Positions 10,348-19,957 are shown, counted from the stretch's first letter. The stretch: 64,000 bases of DNA from Nitrosomonadales bacterium (GCA_025408405.1 JANYJE010000023.1:1-64000), one strand, 5' to 3'. A program made the numbers and translations. Notes: generated by a model from the letters alone, not told the origin.

Positions 10348-10914
10348 ATGAAAAAAATGACCTTGTTGCTTCTCGTGAGTCTGACGCTGAACCCTGCATG
10401 GTCCCTGGCGGATCCACAGCATGACAGCGATATCGTGGTCAAGGTGCAGGTTGATGGCGAGAATGTGAGCGTGGATCTCAACATGCAGGTAGAGGCTGGC
10501 CGCGAGCTGGTGTGGGCGGTGCTGACGGACTTTTCGCATATGGCCGGCTTTGTCTCCAATGTGCGCGAGAGCCGTGTCATCAGCTCGCAGGGCGATGTGC
10601 TGATCATCAGCCAGCGCGGCACGGCAAAGTATGGGCCATTGGATTTTCCCTTTGAATCGACCCGCGAAATACGCCTGGCGCCGTGGGACAGCATTCAGTC
10701 ACGCCTGATCAGCGGCAATATGCGCAAGATGCAGGGTTTGACCCAGTTGCTTGATAACGGCAGCGCAACGCAGGTTGTTTATCACGCAGACAGTATTCCG
10801 GGTGTCTGGATACCTCCCTTTGTAGGCAAGACATTTATTGCCCATGAAATGCGCGAGCAGTTTCAGCAAATGCGCGATGAAATAATGCGCAGGAAACAGA
10901 GGCTGGCAAAGTAG
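10348..10914 (+). CDS. Exported SRPBCC-family protein (polyketide cyclase/START-like fold)
   Basis: The ATG at 10348 gives MKKMTLLLLVSLTLNPAWSL, a Sec signal peptide. An upstream in-frame ATG at 10273 would bury it. The mature part (about 165 residues) follows the helix-grip pattern: AGRELVWAVLTDFSHMAGF, then alternating strands VRESRVISSQGDVLIISQ and a long C-terminal helix HEMREQFQQMRDEIMRRK. SRPBCC proteins bind hydrophobic ligands. No ligand is known for this periplasmic subgroup and no operon partner is adjacent. Confidence 0.75.
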   Translation: MKKMTLLLLVSLTLNPAWSLADPQHDSDIVVKVQVDGENVSVDLNMQVEAGRELVWAVLTDFSHMAGFVSNVRESRVISSQGDVLIISQRGTAKYGPLDFPFESTREIRLAPWDSIQSRLISGNMRKMQGLTQLLDNGSATQVVYHADSIPGVWIPPFVGKTFIAHEMREQFQQMRDEIMRRKQRLAK

Positions 10915-10974
10915 CGGTTAATTTAACGGGTAGTGCAGCGCTGGAATGTTGCCGGCAGCGGCCAGCGCCGGCAC

Positions 10975-12498
10975 TCACTCTTCCAGGCTGCGCGGCCGCG
11001 AGATGCCAAAGCCCTGGGCGAAATCCACGCCGACTTCTCTTAGCTTGGCGATGAGCTCCTCGCTTTCCACGAGCTCAGCTACGGTTTTGACACCGATCGT
11101 TTTTGCCACCCGGTTTATGGACACCACCTTGGCGAAATCTACCGGGTTACGCAGCATGTCGAGAATGATGCTGCCGTCGATTTTAAGGAATTCCACCTGA
11201 AAGCCACGGATCAGGTCGAATGAAACAGCATCGCGGCCGAAGCCGCTCAGCGCGACGCGGCAGCCGCACTGGCGTACCTGCCGGATGAATTCGGCGACAC
11301 TCGTGCCGCGCACGGCAAGCTCTGAATCAGGCACTTCGAAGCACAGGATAGAACCCTGCATCCCGTACTCTTCCAGGGTCGCCCGCAGGAAATCCGGGAA
11401 CTCGGGATCACCGATCGTGGCAACGGCCACGTTGAGGAAAAATATCGAGCCGTTGCTTTGCGGTTGCTGTGGAGTGTTGCGGGAAGCCCATTCCAGAACA
11501 TGCTGCACCACCCAGCGATCCAGATAGGGCATCAACCCATGTTTCTCGGCCAGCGGAAAGAAGGCGCCAGGTGTCATCATGTTTTCTTCTTCTTCAAGCA
11601 GGCGAATCAGAATTTCATAATGCTCTGCCGCGCCCGAACTGACCGGCAAGGGGGTGATCAATTGGCAATACAGGCGAAAATCACCTTGCTGGATCGCTGC
11701 AATGATGCGCTTGCCGGCATCCTTTTGTCCGGTAAGCTCCTCGGAAAAAGAATCGATAAACATGTCCTGGTCTGCCGGCTCGTTCCGGCTGGTGGCCGTT
11801 GCAACAAGCGCTTTCCCGCCTGCATCCGTGCCGGATTCAGGCTTGCCTGAGCCATGCAGGTCGCTGCGTGCGGTAATGTCATCAGTCAGGATATAAAAGC
11901 CTGTCACCTTGCCGGCAAGGTCAAACTGAGGGATATGTTGCACCGCCAAGCGATAGATGGCGCCATTGGGCATTTGCTGCGTCCGCTCATAATGTACGGT
12001 CTGGCCATCCAGGGATTGCCGGATGGCGGTCGCGATTTCCGCATAAACCTTAGGGCCAAATATTTCGCGGATATGCCGGCCGTCGAGCTGTTCAGGCCTC
12101 AAGTGCAGCCAATCCTGAAAAGCGCGGTTGTGATACAGGCAGTGACTGTTGGCATCTATTAGCGCAACCATGGTCAATAGCACTTCATCGACCAATTGCA
12201 AGCGAGGTTTGTCGAAAGCGAGCTTCTCTTCGGCTTTTTTGCGCAGATACGTTTCATGCTCGAGCTTGTCTTTCAGGGAAGACAATTGCGCTGTACGGCG
12301 CATAACCACCCATTCCGAGCGCGAGGTCCGGGCGGCCTCGGCAAGTATTGCGGCCACAAGAATCCCGGTCAGAAAGGCGATCCACTCCAGGCTGAGCAGG
12401 GTAAAGTAGATCGTCAAGACCAGTGTTACAGCAGTTGCAATGACTGCTACTGCTGCGATATACGATTGAACGGCACGGAATAACTTGCTTGACCGCAT
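10975..12498 (-). CDS. Membrane PAS-EAL protein with a degenerate EAL site
   Basis: A 507-residue protein with two membrane segments (about residues 9-31 and 36-56), a short coiled coil (residues 70-95), a PAS domain (about 100-225, containing LIDANSHCLYHNRAFQDWL) and an EAL-family domain (about 275-505). The catalytic positions are altered: EAL is YEILIRL, the metal-binding DDFG is SGFG (ALSGFGRDAVSFDLIRG), ITE is VPD, and the AEGVE loop is AELVE. It is therefore unlikely to hydrolyse c-di-GMP and may act as a sensor or protein-binding module. It stands alone, convergent with the SRPBCC gene. Confidence 0.85.
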   Translation of the reverse strand: MRSSKLFRAVQSYIAAVAVIATAVTLVLTIYFTLLSLEWIAFLTGILVAAILAEAARTSRSEWVVMRRTAQLSSLKDKLEHETYLRKKAEEKLAFDKPRLQLVDEVLLTMVALIDANSHCLYHNRAFQDWLHLRPEQLDGRHIREIFGPKVYAEIATAIRQSLDGQTVHYERTQQMPNGAIYRLAVQHIPQFDLAGKVTGFYILTDDITARSDLHGSGKPESGTDAGGKALVATATSRNEPADQDMFIDSFSEELTGQKDAGKRIIAAIQQGDFRLYCQLITPLPVSSGAAEHYEILIRLLEEEENMMTPGAFFPLAEKHGLMPYLDRWVVQHVLEWASRNTPQQPQSNGSIFFLNVAVATIGDPEFPDFLRATLEEYGMQGSILCFEVPDSELAVRGTSVAEFIRQVRQCGCRVALSGFGRDAVSFDLIRGFQVEFLKIDGSIILDMLRNPVDFAKVVSINRVAKTIGVKTVAELVESEELIAKLREVGVDFAQGFGISRPRSLEE

Positions 12499-12736
12499 TC
12501 TTCACTCCCTGGGGAATTTTGCGCTTGTTGATGTCGTCACCACTGGCCCGCTCGATGCCTGACAACAGGTTACCTCATTTTTCCGTAGATTTGTGCACCG
12601 CTCGATCCCGCGCGGGCGTCATTGTGGCAGAGCGCGCTGTAATTTTTAGTCTGCAAGGTAATGCCAATCGCTGCACAGACACCCAGCCCGTGTCCGTATG
12701 TTATCCTTCCGTCCAGTTGATTTTGGTGTTATTTCC

Positions 12737-14641
12737 ATGAAGTATTTATTGTTCGCATTGCTGCTGATGCCTGTTGCTGCGTCAGCCGATCAGGATGCGG
12801 ATTTCCTGGCAGCGCGCGAGGCTTTTCGTGTCGGTGACGAGGCTCGTCTCGAGAAAATTGCCGAACGCATGAAAAACAGCCCGTTTGAGCCCTACGTCAC
12901 CTACTACCAGTTGCATCTGCAACTGGATGCGCGTAATCGCGCGCCGATCAAGGAGTTCCTGTCACGTCCGGACGATACTCCGGTGATCGATCAGTTACGC
13001 GGCGAATGGCTAAAGCAGTTGGCCAGAAAACAGCAATGGGATGAATTCACGGCAGAGTACCCGCGCTTGCTGGAATCGGACGACGAAATGGTCTGCTACG
13101 CCTTGCAGGCGCGTCGCATCAACAACGAAAATCTGGTGCTGCAGGAAGTGCGCAGCCTGTGGTTTAACGGCAAGGGACAGCCGGACAGTTGCGTTACGCT
13201 GTTTGAAGCGGCGCTAGCTGCCGGGGTGATCAGCGAACAGGATGTGTGGCAGCGCGTACACCTGGCGCTGGAAGCCAACAATATTGCGCTGGCAAAACAG
13301 CTGTCGGTGCGCCTGTCGGCGCCGCGGCGCCTGCCTGCCGGCACATTGGAGAGCGCATCGATCCATCCTGAGCGTTATCTGCAAAAGGTCAAGCTGGCCA
13401 AGGCGAACGAGGGGCAGCGCCTGGTTGCCCTGTTTGCCTTGTTGCGCCTGGCCAAGCAAACGCCGCAGCTGGCTTACCGGCAATGGGGCAGGCTGGCAGA
13501 TTTCTTCGACAAGGATGAGCAGCATTATTTTTACGGCTGGCTGGCTTATGAAGCAGCACGCAATCTGGATGAACGGGCTTTGATCTGGTTCAGGGCGGCG
13601 GGAGACATCCAGCTCAACGATGCTCAACTTGCCTGGCGCACCCGTGCCGCGCTGCGTGCGCAGAACTGGCACGAGGTATGGGCGAGCATCGCCAGCATGT
13701 CGCCACGCCAGCAACACGAGGGTGCGTGGCGCTACTGGAAGGCACGTGCCTGGAAGACACTGGGGCGCGAGGAGGATGCACAGGAGCTGTTTACCGAGCT
13801 GAGCAGGGAATACAATTTTTACGGCCAGCTGGCTGCTGAAGAATTGGGCTCATCACCCGCGGCGGGCATGATGTCGGTCAGCTACCAGCCCACCAGCGCC
13901 GAGATTGATACGATGCTGGCACAGCCGGCCATGCAGCGCACGCTGGCGCTGTACCAGATGGGCTTGCGTACGGAAGCTGCGAAGGAATGGTCGTGGGTGG
14001 TGCGCAAGCTGGATGACAAGCAGTTGCTGGTTGCCTCGGAGATTGCGAGCCGCAATGAAATGTACGACCGTTCCATTCATGCCGCCGACCGCACCATGCG
14101 GCTACACGACTTTAACCTGCGTTATCCGGCCCCGTATCGCGATACCCTGCAGGGACGCATACGTGAAAACAATCTGGAAGAAGCTTGGGTATACGGCCTG
14201 ATGCGGCAGGAAAGCCGCTTTGTCACCCAGGCAAAGTCTGATGCCGGTGCCGCCGGACTGATGCAGATCATGCCCGCAACCGCGCGCTGGGTGGCGAAAC
14301 GGCTGGGCATGCGCGATTACCGCAAGGCGCTCATCAGCCAGCTGGAGACCAACCTGAAGCTGGGTACCTATTACATGAAGAACGTGCTGTCTTCACTCGA
14401 CAACAACCCCGTGCTCGCCTCTGCCGCCTACAACGCGGGGCCGGCGCGGGCGCGCCAGTGGCGCGCCGAAAAACCGCTGGAAGGCGCCATCTATGTCGAG
14501 AGCATCCCTTTCGACGAGACGCGCGATTACGTGAAGAAAGTGCTGAGCAACACGGTTTACTATGCCAAGCTGTTCGACCAGTCCACACTGTCGCTCAAGC
14601 AGCGGCTGGGCACGATCGCAGGCAAATCCAGCGAAGACTAG
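12737..14641 (+). CDS. slt: Soluble lytic murein transglycosylase
   Basis: Periplasmic enzyme that cleaves the MurNAc-GlcNAc bond with 1,6-anhydro formation. The ATG at 12737 gives a signal peptide (MKYLLFALLLMPVAASA). A long helical superhelix (about residues 25-460) follows, then the Slt lysozyme-like domain with catalytic Glu492 in RQESRF and the conserved AAGLMQIMPATA and AYNAGPARA motifs. The 634-residue length fits Slt70. It is followed 30 bases later by cca on the same strand. Confidence 0.93.
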   Translation: MKYLLFALLLMPVAASADQDADFLAAREAFRVGDEARLEKIAERMKNSPFEPYVTYYQLHLQLDARNRAPIKEFLSRPDDTPVIDQLRGEWLKQLARKQQWDEFTAEYPRLLESDDEMVCYALQARRINNENLVLQEVRSLWFNGKGQPDSCVTLFEAALAAGVISEQDVWQRVHLALEANNIALAKQLSVRLSAPRRLPAGTLESASIHPERYLQKVKLAKANEGQRLVALFALLRLAKQTPQLAYRQWGRLADFFDKDEQHYFYGWLAYEAARNLDERALIWFRAAGDIQLNDAQLAWRTRAALRAQNWHEVWASIASMSPRQQHEGAWRYWKARAWKTLGREEDAQELFTELSREYNFYGQLAAEELGSSPAAGMMSVSYQPTSAEIDTMLAQPAMQRTLALYQMGLRTEAAKEWSWVVRKLDDKQLLVASEIASRNEMYDRSIHAADRTMRLHDFNLRYPAPYRDTLQGRIRENNLEEAWVYGLMRQESRFVTQAKSDAGAAGLMQIMPATARWVAKRLGMRDYRKALISQLETNLKLGTYYMKNVLSSLDNNPVLASAAYNAGPARARQWRAEKPLEGAIYVESIPFDETRDYVKKVLSNTVYYAKLFDQSTLSLKQRLGTIAGKSSED

Positions 14642-14671
14642 CCAGCCATCACCGCTGCCATAAGACCCGCC

Positions 14672-15898
14672 ATGAAGACTACATCCCTGAAAATCTATTG
14701 CGTCGGCGGTGCGGTGCGCGATGGTTTGCTCGGTCTGTCGGTGCAGGATCATGACTGGGTGGTGGTGGGAGGGACGCCGGAGCAGTTGGAAGCGCTTGGC
14801 TACAAGCCGGTGGGAAAGGATTTTCCGGTGTTTCTGCATCCCGACACCCACGAGGAATATGCGCTGGCGCGCACCGAGCGCAAGACCGCGCTGGGCTACA
14901 AGGGCTTCGCCGTGTATGCAGCACCGGATGTGACGCTGGAGCAGGATCTGTCGCGGCGCGACTTCACCGTCAACGCCATCGCTCAAGCGGCAGATGGCAC
15001 GCTGATCGACCCATACCACGGCCAGGCCGATTTGCAAGCGGGCGTGCTGCGCCATGTGAGTGCTGCCTTCAGCGAAGACCCGGTACGCATTCTGCGTGCG
15101 GCGCGTTTCGTGGCGCGTTTCGGTTTTTCCATCGCGCCGGAAACACTGGCACTGATGCGCACCATGGTTGAAAACGGCGAAGTCGATGCGCTGGTGCCGG
15201 AGCGGGTGTGGCAGGAGCTTGCGCGCGGCCTGCTGGAAAAACATCCCTCGCGCTTCATCACCACCCTGCGTGATTGCGGCGCGCTGAAAAAAATTCTGCC
15301 GGAAGTGGATGCCCTGTTCGGCGTGCCGCAACCGCCGCAATATCATCCCGAGATCGACTGCGGCATCCACACCATGATGGTGCTGGATGATGCGGCACAT
15401 CAAGGCTACGCGCTGGAAGTGCGCTTCGCGGCCCTGATGCACGATCTTGGCAAGGGCAATACACCTCCGGACATTCTGCCGCGCCACATCGGCCACGAGC
15501 AGCGCAGCGTGGAGTTGCTAAAAGTGTTGTGTGAACGCCTGCGCGTGCCCGGCGAATGCCGCGACCTCGGCCTGCTGGTGGCGCGCTATCACGGTGATGT
15601 GCACCGCGCCCAGCAACTTCGCCCTGACACCATCGTGCGTCTGTTTCAGAGCTGCGATGTGTGGCGCAAGCCGGAGCGCTTTACGCAAATACTCGAGGCC
15701 TGCATGTCGGATGCACACGGGCGTAGCGGGCACGAGCAGGATGATTATCCGCAGGCGGCTTATCTGCTGCGCGCATTGCACGCCGCACAGGCGGTAAATG
15801 CGGGCGAAATTGCACAGCTGTGCGCAGACAAGAACCTCATCGCCGCGCGCGTGCGCGAGGCGCGCATCGTCGCAGTGGAACATGCCATCCAGGGTTGA
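14672..15898 (+). CDS. cca: Multifunctional CCA-adding tRNA nucleotidyltransferase
   Basis: Adds or repairs the 3' CCA of tRNAs. The 408-residue protein has the class II nucleotidyltransferase head: VGGAVRDGLLG (residues 11-21), the metal-binding D26-x-D28, and RRDFTVNAIA. The C-terminal HD domain (HTMMVLDDAA and LMHDLGKG) gives the phosphohydrolase activity of the gammaproteobacterial-type enzyme. The next gene starts within its last 17 bases, so translation is coupled. Confidence 0.95.
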   Translation: MKTTSLKIYCVGGAVRDGLLGLSVQDHDWVVVGGTPEQLEALGYKPVGKDFPVFLHPDTHEEYALARTERKTALGYKGFAVYAAPDVTLEQDLSRRDFTVNAIAQAADGTLIDPYHGQADLQAGVLRHVSAAFSEDPVRILRAARFVARFGFSIAPETLALMRTMVENGEVDALVPERVWQELARGLLEKHPSRFITTLRDCGALKKILPEVDALFGVPQPPQYHPEIDCGIHTMMVLDDAAHQGYALEVRFAALMHDLGKGNTPPDILPRHIGHEQRSVELLKVLCERLRVPGECRDLGLLVARYHGDVHRAQQLRPDTIVRLFQSCDVWRKPERFTQILEACMSDAHGRSGHEQDDYPQAAYLLRALHAAQAVNAGEIAQLCADKNLIAARVREARIVAVEHAIQG

Positions 15899-16481
15899 AA
15901 AGCTGGAAGATTTGCTGCGCGAGGTACGCGCATGCACGGTGTGCGCCGCACACCTGCCTTTCCCGCCCAGGCCGGTGCTGCGTGCCGCCAGCAGCGCGCG
16001 CATCCTCATTATCGGTCAGGCACCGGGGCGGCGCGTGCATGAAACCGGCATTCCGTGGAACGATCCTTCCGGCGAGCGCCTGCGCGAGTGGCTGCAAGTG
16101 TCGCGCGACACTTTCTACGACGAACAACGCATCGCCATTATCCCCACTGCATTCTGTTATCCCGGCAAAGGCACAAGCGGCGATCTGCCGCCGCGCCCGG
16201 AATGTGCGCCGTTGTGGCATCCGCGCCTGCGCGCCACCTTGCCCAACATCCGCTTCACCCTGCTCATCGGCAGCTACGCGCAAGCCTGTTATCTCGGCGA
16301 GCGCCGCTACCAGACGCTGGCCGAGACCGTGCAACACTACCGCGATTACCTGCCGGAATATTTGCCGCTGCCGCATCCCAGCTGGCATAACCAGCAATGG
16401 CTGAAGCGCAATCCGTGGTTTACGGATGAAGTGTTGCCGCTGTTGCGCCAGCGGGTGGCTGAGCTGATGCAGGGAGCCTGA
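15882..16481 (+). CDS. Uracil-DNA glycosylase family protein with a probable 4Fe-4S cluster
   Basis: COG1573-type uracil-DNA glycosylase. The ATG at 15882, inside the end of cca, gives 199 residues starting MPSRVEKLEDLLREVRACTV. Four cysteines, C18, C21, C92 and C108, have the spacing of the iron-sulfur ligands of family 4 enzymes. The catalytic loop is IIGQAPGRRVHETGIPW and the C-terminal loop is LPHPSWHNQQW, in place of the family 4 HPS motif. The loop HETGIPWNDPSG is unlike the usual EDREG form, so this may be a separate subfamily. A longer frame starting at 15798 is a cca shadow. Confidence 0.85.
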   Translation: MPSRVEKLEDLLREVRACTVCAAHLPFPPRPVLRAASSARILIIGQAPGRRVHETGIPWNDPSGERLREWLQVSRDTFYDEQRIAIIPTAFCYPGKGTSGDLPPRPECAPLWHPRLRATLPNIRFTLLIGSYAQACYLGERRYQTLAETVQHYRDYLPEYLPLPHPSWHNQQWLKRNPWFTDEVLPLLRQRVAELMQGA

Positions 16482-16489
16482 AAAGTCCG

Positions 16490-16945
16490 CTAAGCATCCA
16501 GGGAAATTGCATCCTGTTTGGATTCGTCGACAAGTTTATACACGATACCGATAATTAATAAGGCAGCGAGTAACAGGCCGTAATGCATGGGATTGAATTC
16601 AGTCCCGGCTTTCTCGGCGCCGGTTATAACCTGTACTGGCTGCACAATGAGTTCGCGGATGTCCGAGATCATGGCAACCTCGACAAAAACCCGCACATGG
16701 ATACGCCCGGATTGAATGTAATTTATTTCTGCCGAGATCAAGGTGGATAGTGTCCACAGAATAAACAACGAGCCCAGCGCCTGAAAAAAGCCCTGAGCCG
16801 CATTTCCCCCCTGCCATGCCAGAATGAATTTCAGGCCAAAATCCCAGATAACCATTGCGCATGCGACTCCTAACGCAACGGCAAGCAGGACATGAATGAA
16901 TCGATTGAAGCTCTTCATTCCAGAAATCAGCTTGTCTTCAAACAT
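16490..16945 (-). CDS. PsiE-like small integral membrane protein
   Basis: A 151-residue protein with four predicted membrane segments: about residues 16-36, 52-70, 83-99 (weaker, VRVFVEVAMISD) and 120-138. The segment SAEINYIQSGRIHVRVFVEVAMISDIREL is the characteristic conserved core of the phosphate-starvation-inducible E (PsiE) family, whose biochemical role is unknown. It is convergent with the UDG gene and has no operon partner. The start at 16945 fits the family length. Confidence 0.8.
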   Translation of the reverse strand: MFEDKLISGMKSFNRFIHVLLAVALGVACAMVIWDFGLKFILAWQGGNAAQGFFQALGSLFILWTLSTLISAEINYIQSGRIHVRVFVEVAMISDIRELIVQPVQVITGAEKAGTEFNPMHYGLLLAALLIIGIVYKLVDESKQDAISLDA

Positions 16946-17091
16946 GGCTTGTACCTTTCAAGAGCATCTAAAAATGAATGACGAAATTGCATACTTAACG
17001 CTGAGCATTTATAGCATAACGCATGGCGCATGCCATGCTCCTTCCCCGGTTCTGCAGAGACGAAGGGCGAAGGTAGGCTTTTTGCGAGATC

Positions 17092-17162
17092 AAAAAAAAT
17101 GGGCGCCAAGCGGCGCCCGAATTAGGAAGAGGATTGAAACCTTTTGGAGATATTGCAATCCC
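17092..17162 (-). ncRNA. Candidate small RNA of about 70 nt with a strong intrinsic terminator
   Basis: On the minus strand a perfect -10 box TATAAT (17174-17169) precedes a possible start near 17162. The transcript would form a first hairpin with stem GGATTG / CAATCC (17161-17156 with 17136-17131) and a loop containing ATCTCC. A C/U-rich single strand and a terminator follow: 7-bp stem GGGCGCC / GGCGCCC with loop GCTT (17118-17101), then eight Ts (17099-17092). No protein gene lies upstream that would need this terminator. The -35 region is poor. Confidence 0.5.
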
Positions 17163-17174
17163 GAAATGATTATA

Positions 17175-17494
17175 GCCACTGAAGGTTACAATTTTATTGC
17201 AGCGCATCGAAATAGTGTAACTCGCCAGAGCCGCTGCCAGCGCGAATTTTCCGCAAGAAGCCTGTGTTTGGGGTGCGCGCACAGACGAGTAGGATTGTTG
17301 ATCATCAAAATGGCACCGCATATCCTTATCCATGCGAGGGAGTCTGATTGCTGGCCAAGCAAATCCAGCCGAACTGATACCACATGTATAATCCGGACCC
17401 GGATGACAGATAAATTAGCGTACCATTCGGCTATCTGAGCCGGATAAGTTGATTTCGCCATACAAATTCATAGTCCAAGCCAAGGAAGTAAAAC
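17175..17494. other. Non-coding region upstream of the GGDEF-EAL gene
   Basis: No convincing gene is seen. Frames of 60-110 codons on both strands lack family resemblance, ribosome sites or a sensible composition. A perfect TATAAT at 17387-17392 (plus strand) is a possible -10 box for the gene starting at 17495; the matching -35 is weak. The region is AT-richer than its neighbours. Confidence 0.4.
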
Positions 17495-19957
17495 TTGAAC
17501 CTTAGCAAAAAACTCCTCCTGAATTCACTCATCCCGATGATGATGATTCTGCTTTCCGGGGGATTTGCAATTTGGCAAACCAATCGAATACTCGAAAACT
17601 TTGCTGTTGAAAGCGATACGTATGATGCCAATGTGCGCGCAGCCCTTGAATTGCAGGTTGAATTCAAGGAGCAAGTGCATCAATGGAAAAACGTCCTGCT
17701 ACGTGGCAGCACCCCCGAAAACATGGACAAACATTGGGCGGCGTTCGAGCGCGCGGAAAATGAAATAGAAATCAAGGGGGCTGCGCTTGTCCAAAAGCTT
17801 GGAGACTCCAGAGGTAAACCGATAATCCAGCATTTTCTCGTCATGCACAGGAATATGGGGGAAAGCTACAGGAAGTCCTTGCGCATATTTCTGTCAAGCC
17901 ATTACAACTCTCATCTGGCTGACGTTCCCATCAGGGGCATAGACCAGAAGGCATCTGAAGTGCTCGAGCAGGCAGCCGATGTCATTTCCGAGGATTCCAA
18001 TACTTTTGATAAAAAAACCATGGCTGATGCATGGGATACAGCCATACTCAGCTCTGCTGAAATGCTGCTGATCCTGCTCGCGACTTTGTATTTGTTTCAT
18101 CGCTCATTAAATAAAAACGTACTTGCCCCCATCGGACTTTTATCCAGTTTCGCCCGTAAATTCGGCACTGGCGATCACAGTCTGCGCATAAATTTCAAGT
18201 CGGATGATGAAATTGGAACGCTTACCGAAGCTTTCAATCAGGCCTCGGAGAAGCTTGAATCTTTGGTTGCCAATCTGGAAGAATCAAACACCCGCTACAG
18301 CAATCTGCTTCAGGGAATTGACGCGATTATATGGGAGTTGAACACCAAGACAAACAGGTACACTTTTGTCAGCCGGCGCGCAGAAGAAATGCTGGGCTAT
18401 CCTTTGTCTGCCTGGTTCGACGAGCCGGGGTTTCTGGAAAAATACTGTCACCCTGACGATCTGGCCGCTAGCCAGGAAAAAATCCTGACCACATTGGCGG
18501 GCGGAACCAGCGGCGAATTCACCTGCAGGGCGATAACGGCAAACGGAAACATTGTCTGGCTTAACAACCGCATCAGGGCGATCAGTAATGCTCGAGGCGC
18601 GAAAACCGCCCTGCTGGGTATCATGGTGGATATCACCAGAATGAAGCAGTACGAAGACAGAATGGCTTACCTGACCAGCCACGACGAACTTACCGGGCTC
18701 GCAAACCGGAATCTGCTGGTTGACCGACTCGATCGCGCCATCGCACACGCACGGGGTGCAGGCAATATGACCGCGCTGATGCTGGTTAATCTCGACCGCT
18801 TCAAATTGATCAATGAAAGCCTCGGCACTCAAGCGGGAGACAAGGTGCTCCAGGCGGCAGCCCAAAGGTTGCAGAAAGTCATTTCTACCGACGATACCCT
18901 GGCTCATTTGGGGGGGGACGAATTTGCAATTGTGTTGAGGGATGTTTCCAAGCCGGAACACATTGCAGAAATTGCAAGAAAGGTTCTCCACTTCGTCTCT
19001 CTCACCCTGGAAATAGATGGGCATCCGCTCAATCCGAGTTGCAGCGTAGGCATCAGCGTTGCTCCAAAAGACGGAAACGATTCTCGAACCATGCTGAAAA
19101 ATGCCGGCTCCGCCTTGACCCGCGTCAAGCAAGTGGGACGGAATAACTTTAAATTTTACACAGAGGAAATGAATGCCAAGGCGCTGTTTTCACTGCAGCT
19201 CGAAAACAAAATGCGCAGCGCGCTGGAGAGCGGCGAGTTTGCGCTTTACTACCAGCCGCAGATCGATATTTCTGACAACCGGATGATAGGGGTCGAGGCA
19301 TTGATACGCTGGATTCCCCCCGGGAAACCCATGATTTCTCCGCTCGATTTTATTCCCCTGGCGGAAGAAACCGGTCTTATTTTACCCATAGGCGAATGGG
19401 TCATTCGTGAAGCCTGCCGGCAAAACAAAGCATGGCAGAGAACGGGGCTCGCGCCATTTTGTGTCGCGGTCAACCTCTCAAGCAGGCAATTTGCCCAGCC
19501 GGGGCTGGTTAAATTCATTGCGCGAGCCCTTGATGAAACCGGGCTGGATCCGCAGTATCTTGAACTCGAAATCACCGAAAGTGTCATGATGCACGATATA
19601 GAATTTGTCATCAAAACGCTGCATGAGCTCAACGCCCTGGGCGTGAAACTTGCCATCGATGATTTCGGTACGGGCTATTCGAGTCTGAGCTATCTCAAGC
19701 GCTTTCCCATAGACAAGTTAAAAATCGACAAGTCGTTTGTGCAGGACATCGACCATGATCCCGATGACGAGGCCATCGTGTCAGCCATCATCGCCATGGC
19801 TCATAGCCTGAAGATAAAGGTGATCGCGGAAGGCGTCGAGACAGAAGCGCAGCTGCAATATCTCCACCACAGGAAATGTGATGAGGTTCAAGGTTATTTT
19901 TACAGCAAGCCTGTGGAGGCGGGTTTACTCGAAAGTTTTGCAGCTCTGCGGAAGTGA
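17495..19957 (+). CDS. Membrane-bound HAMP-PAS-GGDEF-EAL c-di-GMP protein
   Basis: An 820-residue signalling protein: membrane segment at residues 9-29, a periplasmic sensor region to about 185, a second segment (about 186-208), HAMP (about 210-262), PAS/PAC (about 268-390), GGDEF (about 395-555) and EAL (about 575-815). GGDEF is intact at residues 473-477 and EAL at 601-603. DDFGTGYSSL, ITES and AEGVE are all present, so both cyclase and phosphodiesterase activity are possible. The start codon is TTG at 17495, supported by AAGGAAGT eight bases upstream. It is a stand-alone gene. Confidence 0.93.
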   Translation: MNLSKKLLLNSLIPMMMILLSGGFAIWQTNRILENFAVESDTYDANVRAALELQVEFKEQVHQWKNVLLRGSTPENMDKHWAAFERAENEIEIKGAALVQKLGDSRGKPIIQHFLVMHRNMGESYRKSLRIFLSSHYNSHLADVPIRGIDQKASEVLEQAADVISEDSNTFDKKTMADAWDTAILSSAEMLLILLATLYLFHRSLNKNVLAPIGLLSSFARKFGTGDHSLRINFKSDDEIGTLTEAFNQASEKLESLVANLEESNTRYSNLLQGIDAIIWELNTKTNRYTFVSRRAEEMLGYPLSAWFDEPGFLEKYCHPDDLAASQEKILTTLAGGTSGEFTCRAITANGNIVWLNNRIRAISNARGAKTALLGIMVDITRMKQYEDRMAYLTSHDELTGLANRNLLVDRLDRAIAHARGAGNMTALMLVNLDRFKLINESLGTQAGDKVLQAAAQRLQKVISTDDTLAHLGGDEFAIVLRDVSKPEHIAEIARKVLHFVSLTLEIDGHPLNPSCSVGISVAPKDGNDSRTMLKNAGSALTRVKQVGRNNFKFYTEEMNAKALFSLQLENKMRSALESGEFALYYQPQIDISDNRMIGVEALIRWIPPGKPMISPLDFIPLAEETGLILPIGEWVIREACRQNKAWQRTGLAPFCVAVNLSSRQFAQPGLVKFIARALDETGLDPQYLELEITESVMMHDIEFVIKTLHELNALGVKLAIDDFGTGYSSLSYLKRFPIDKLKIDKSFVQDIDHDPDDEAIVSAIIAMAHSLKIKVIAEGVETEAQLQYLHHRKCDEVQGYFYSKPVEAGLLESFAALRK

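Noticed and set aside
16995-17461. Overlapping minus-strand frames of 91 and 112 codons near the small RNA
   Set aside because: No ribosome site and no recognisable sequence. The 112-codon frame runs straight through the intrinsic terminator hairpin.
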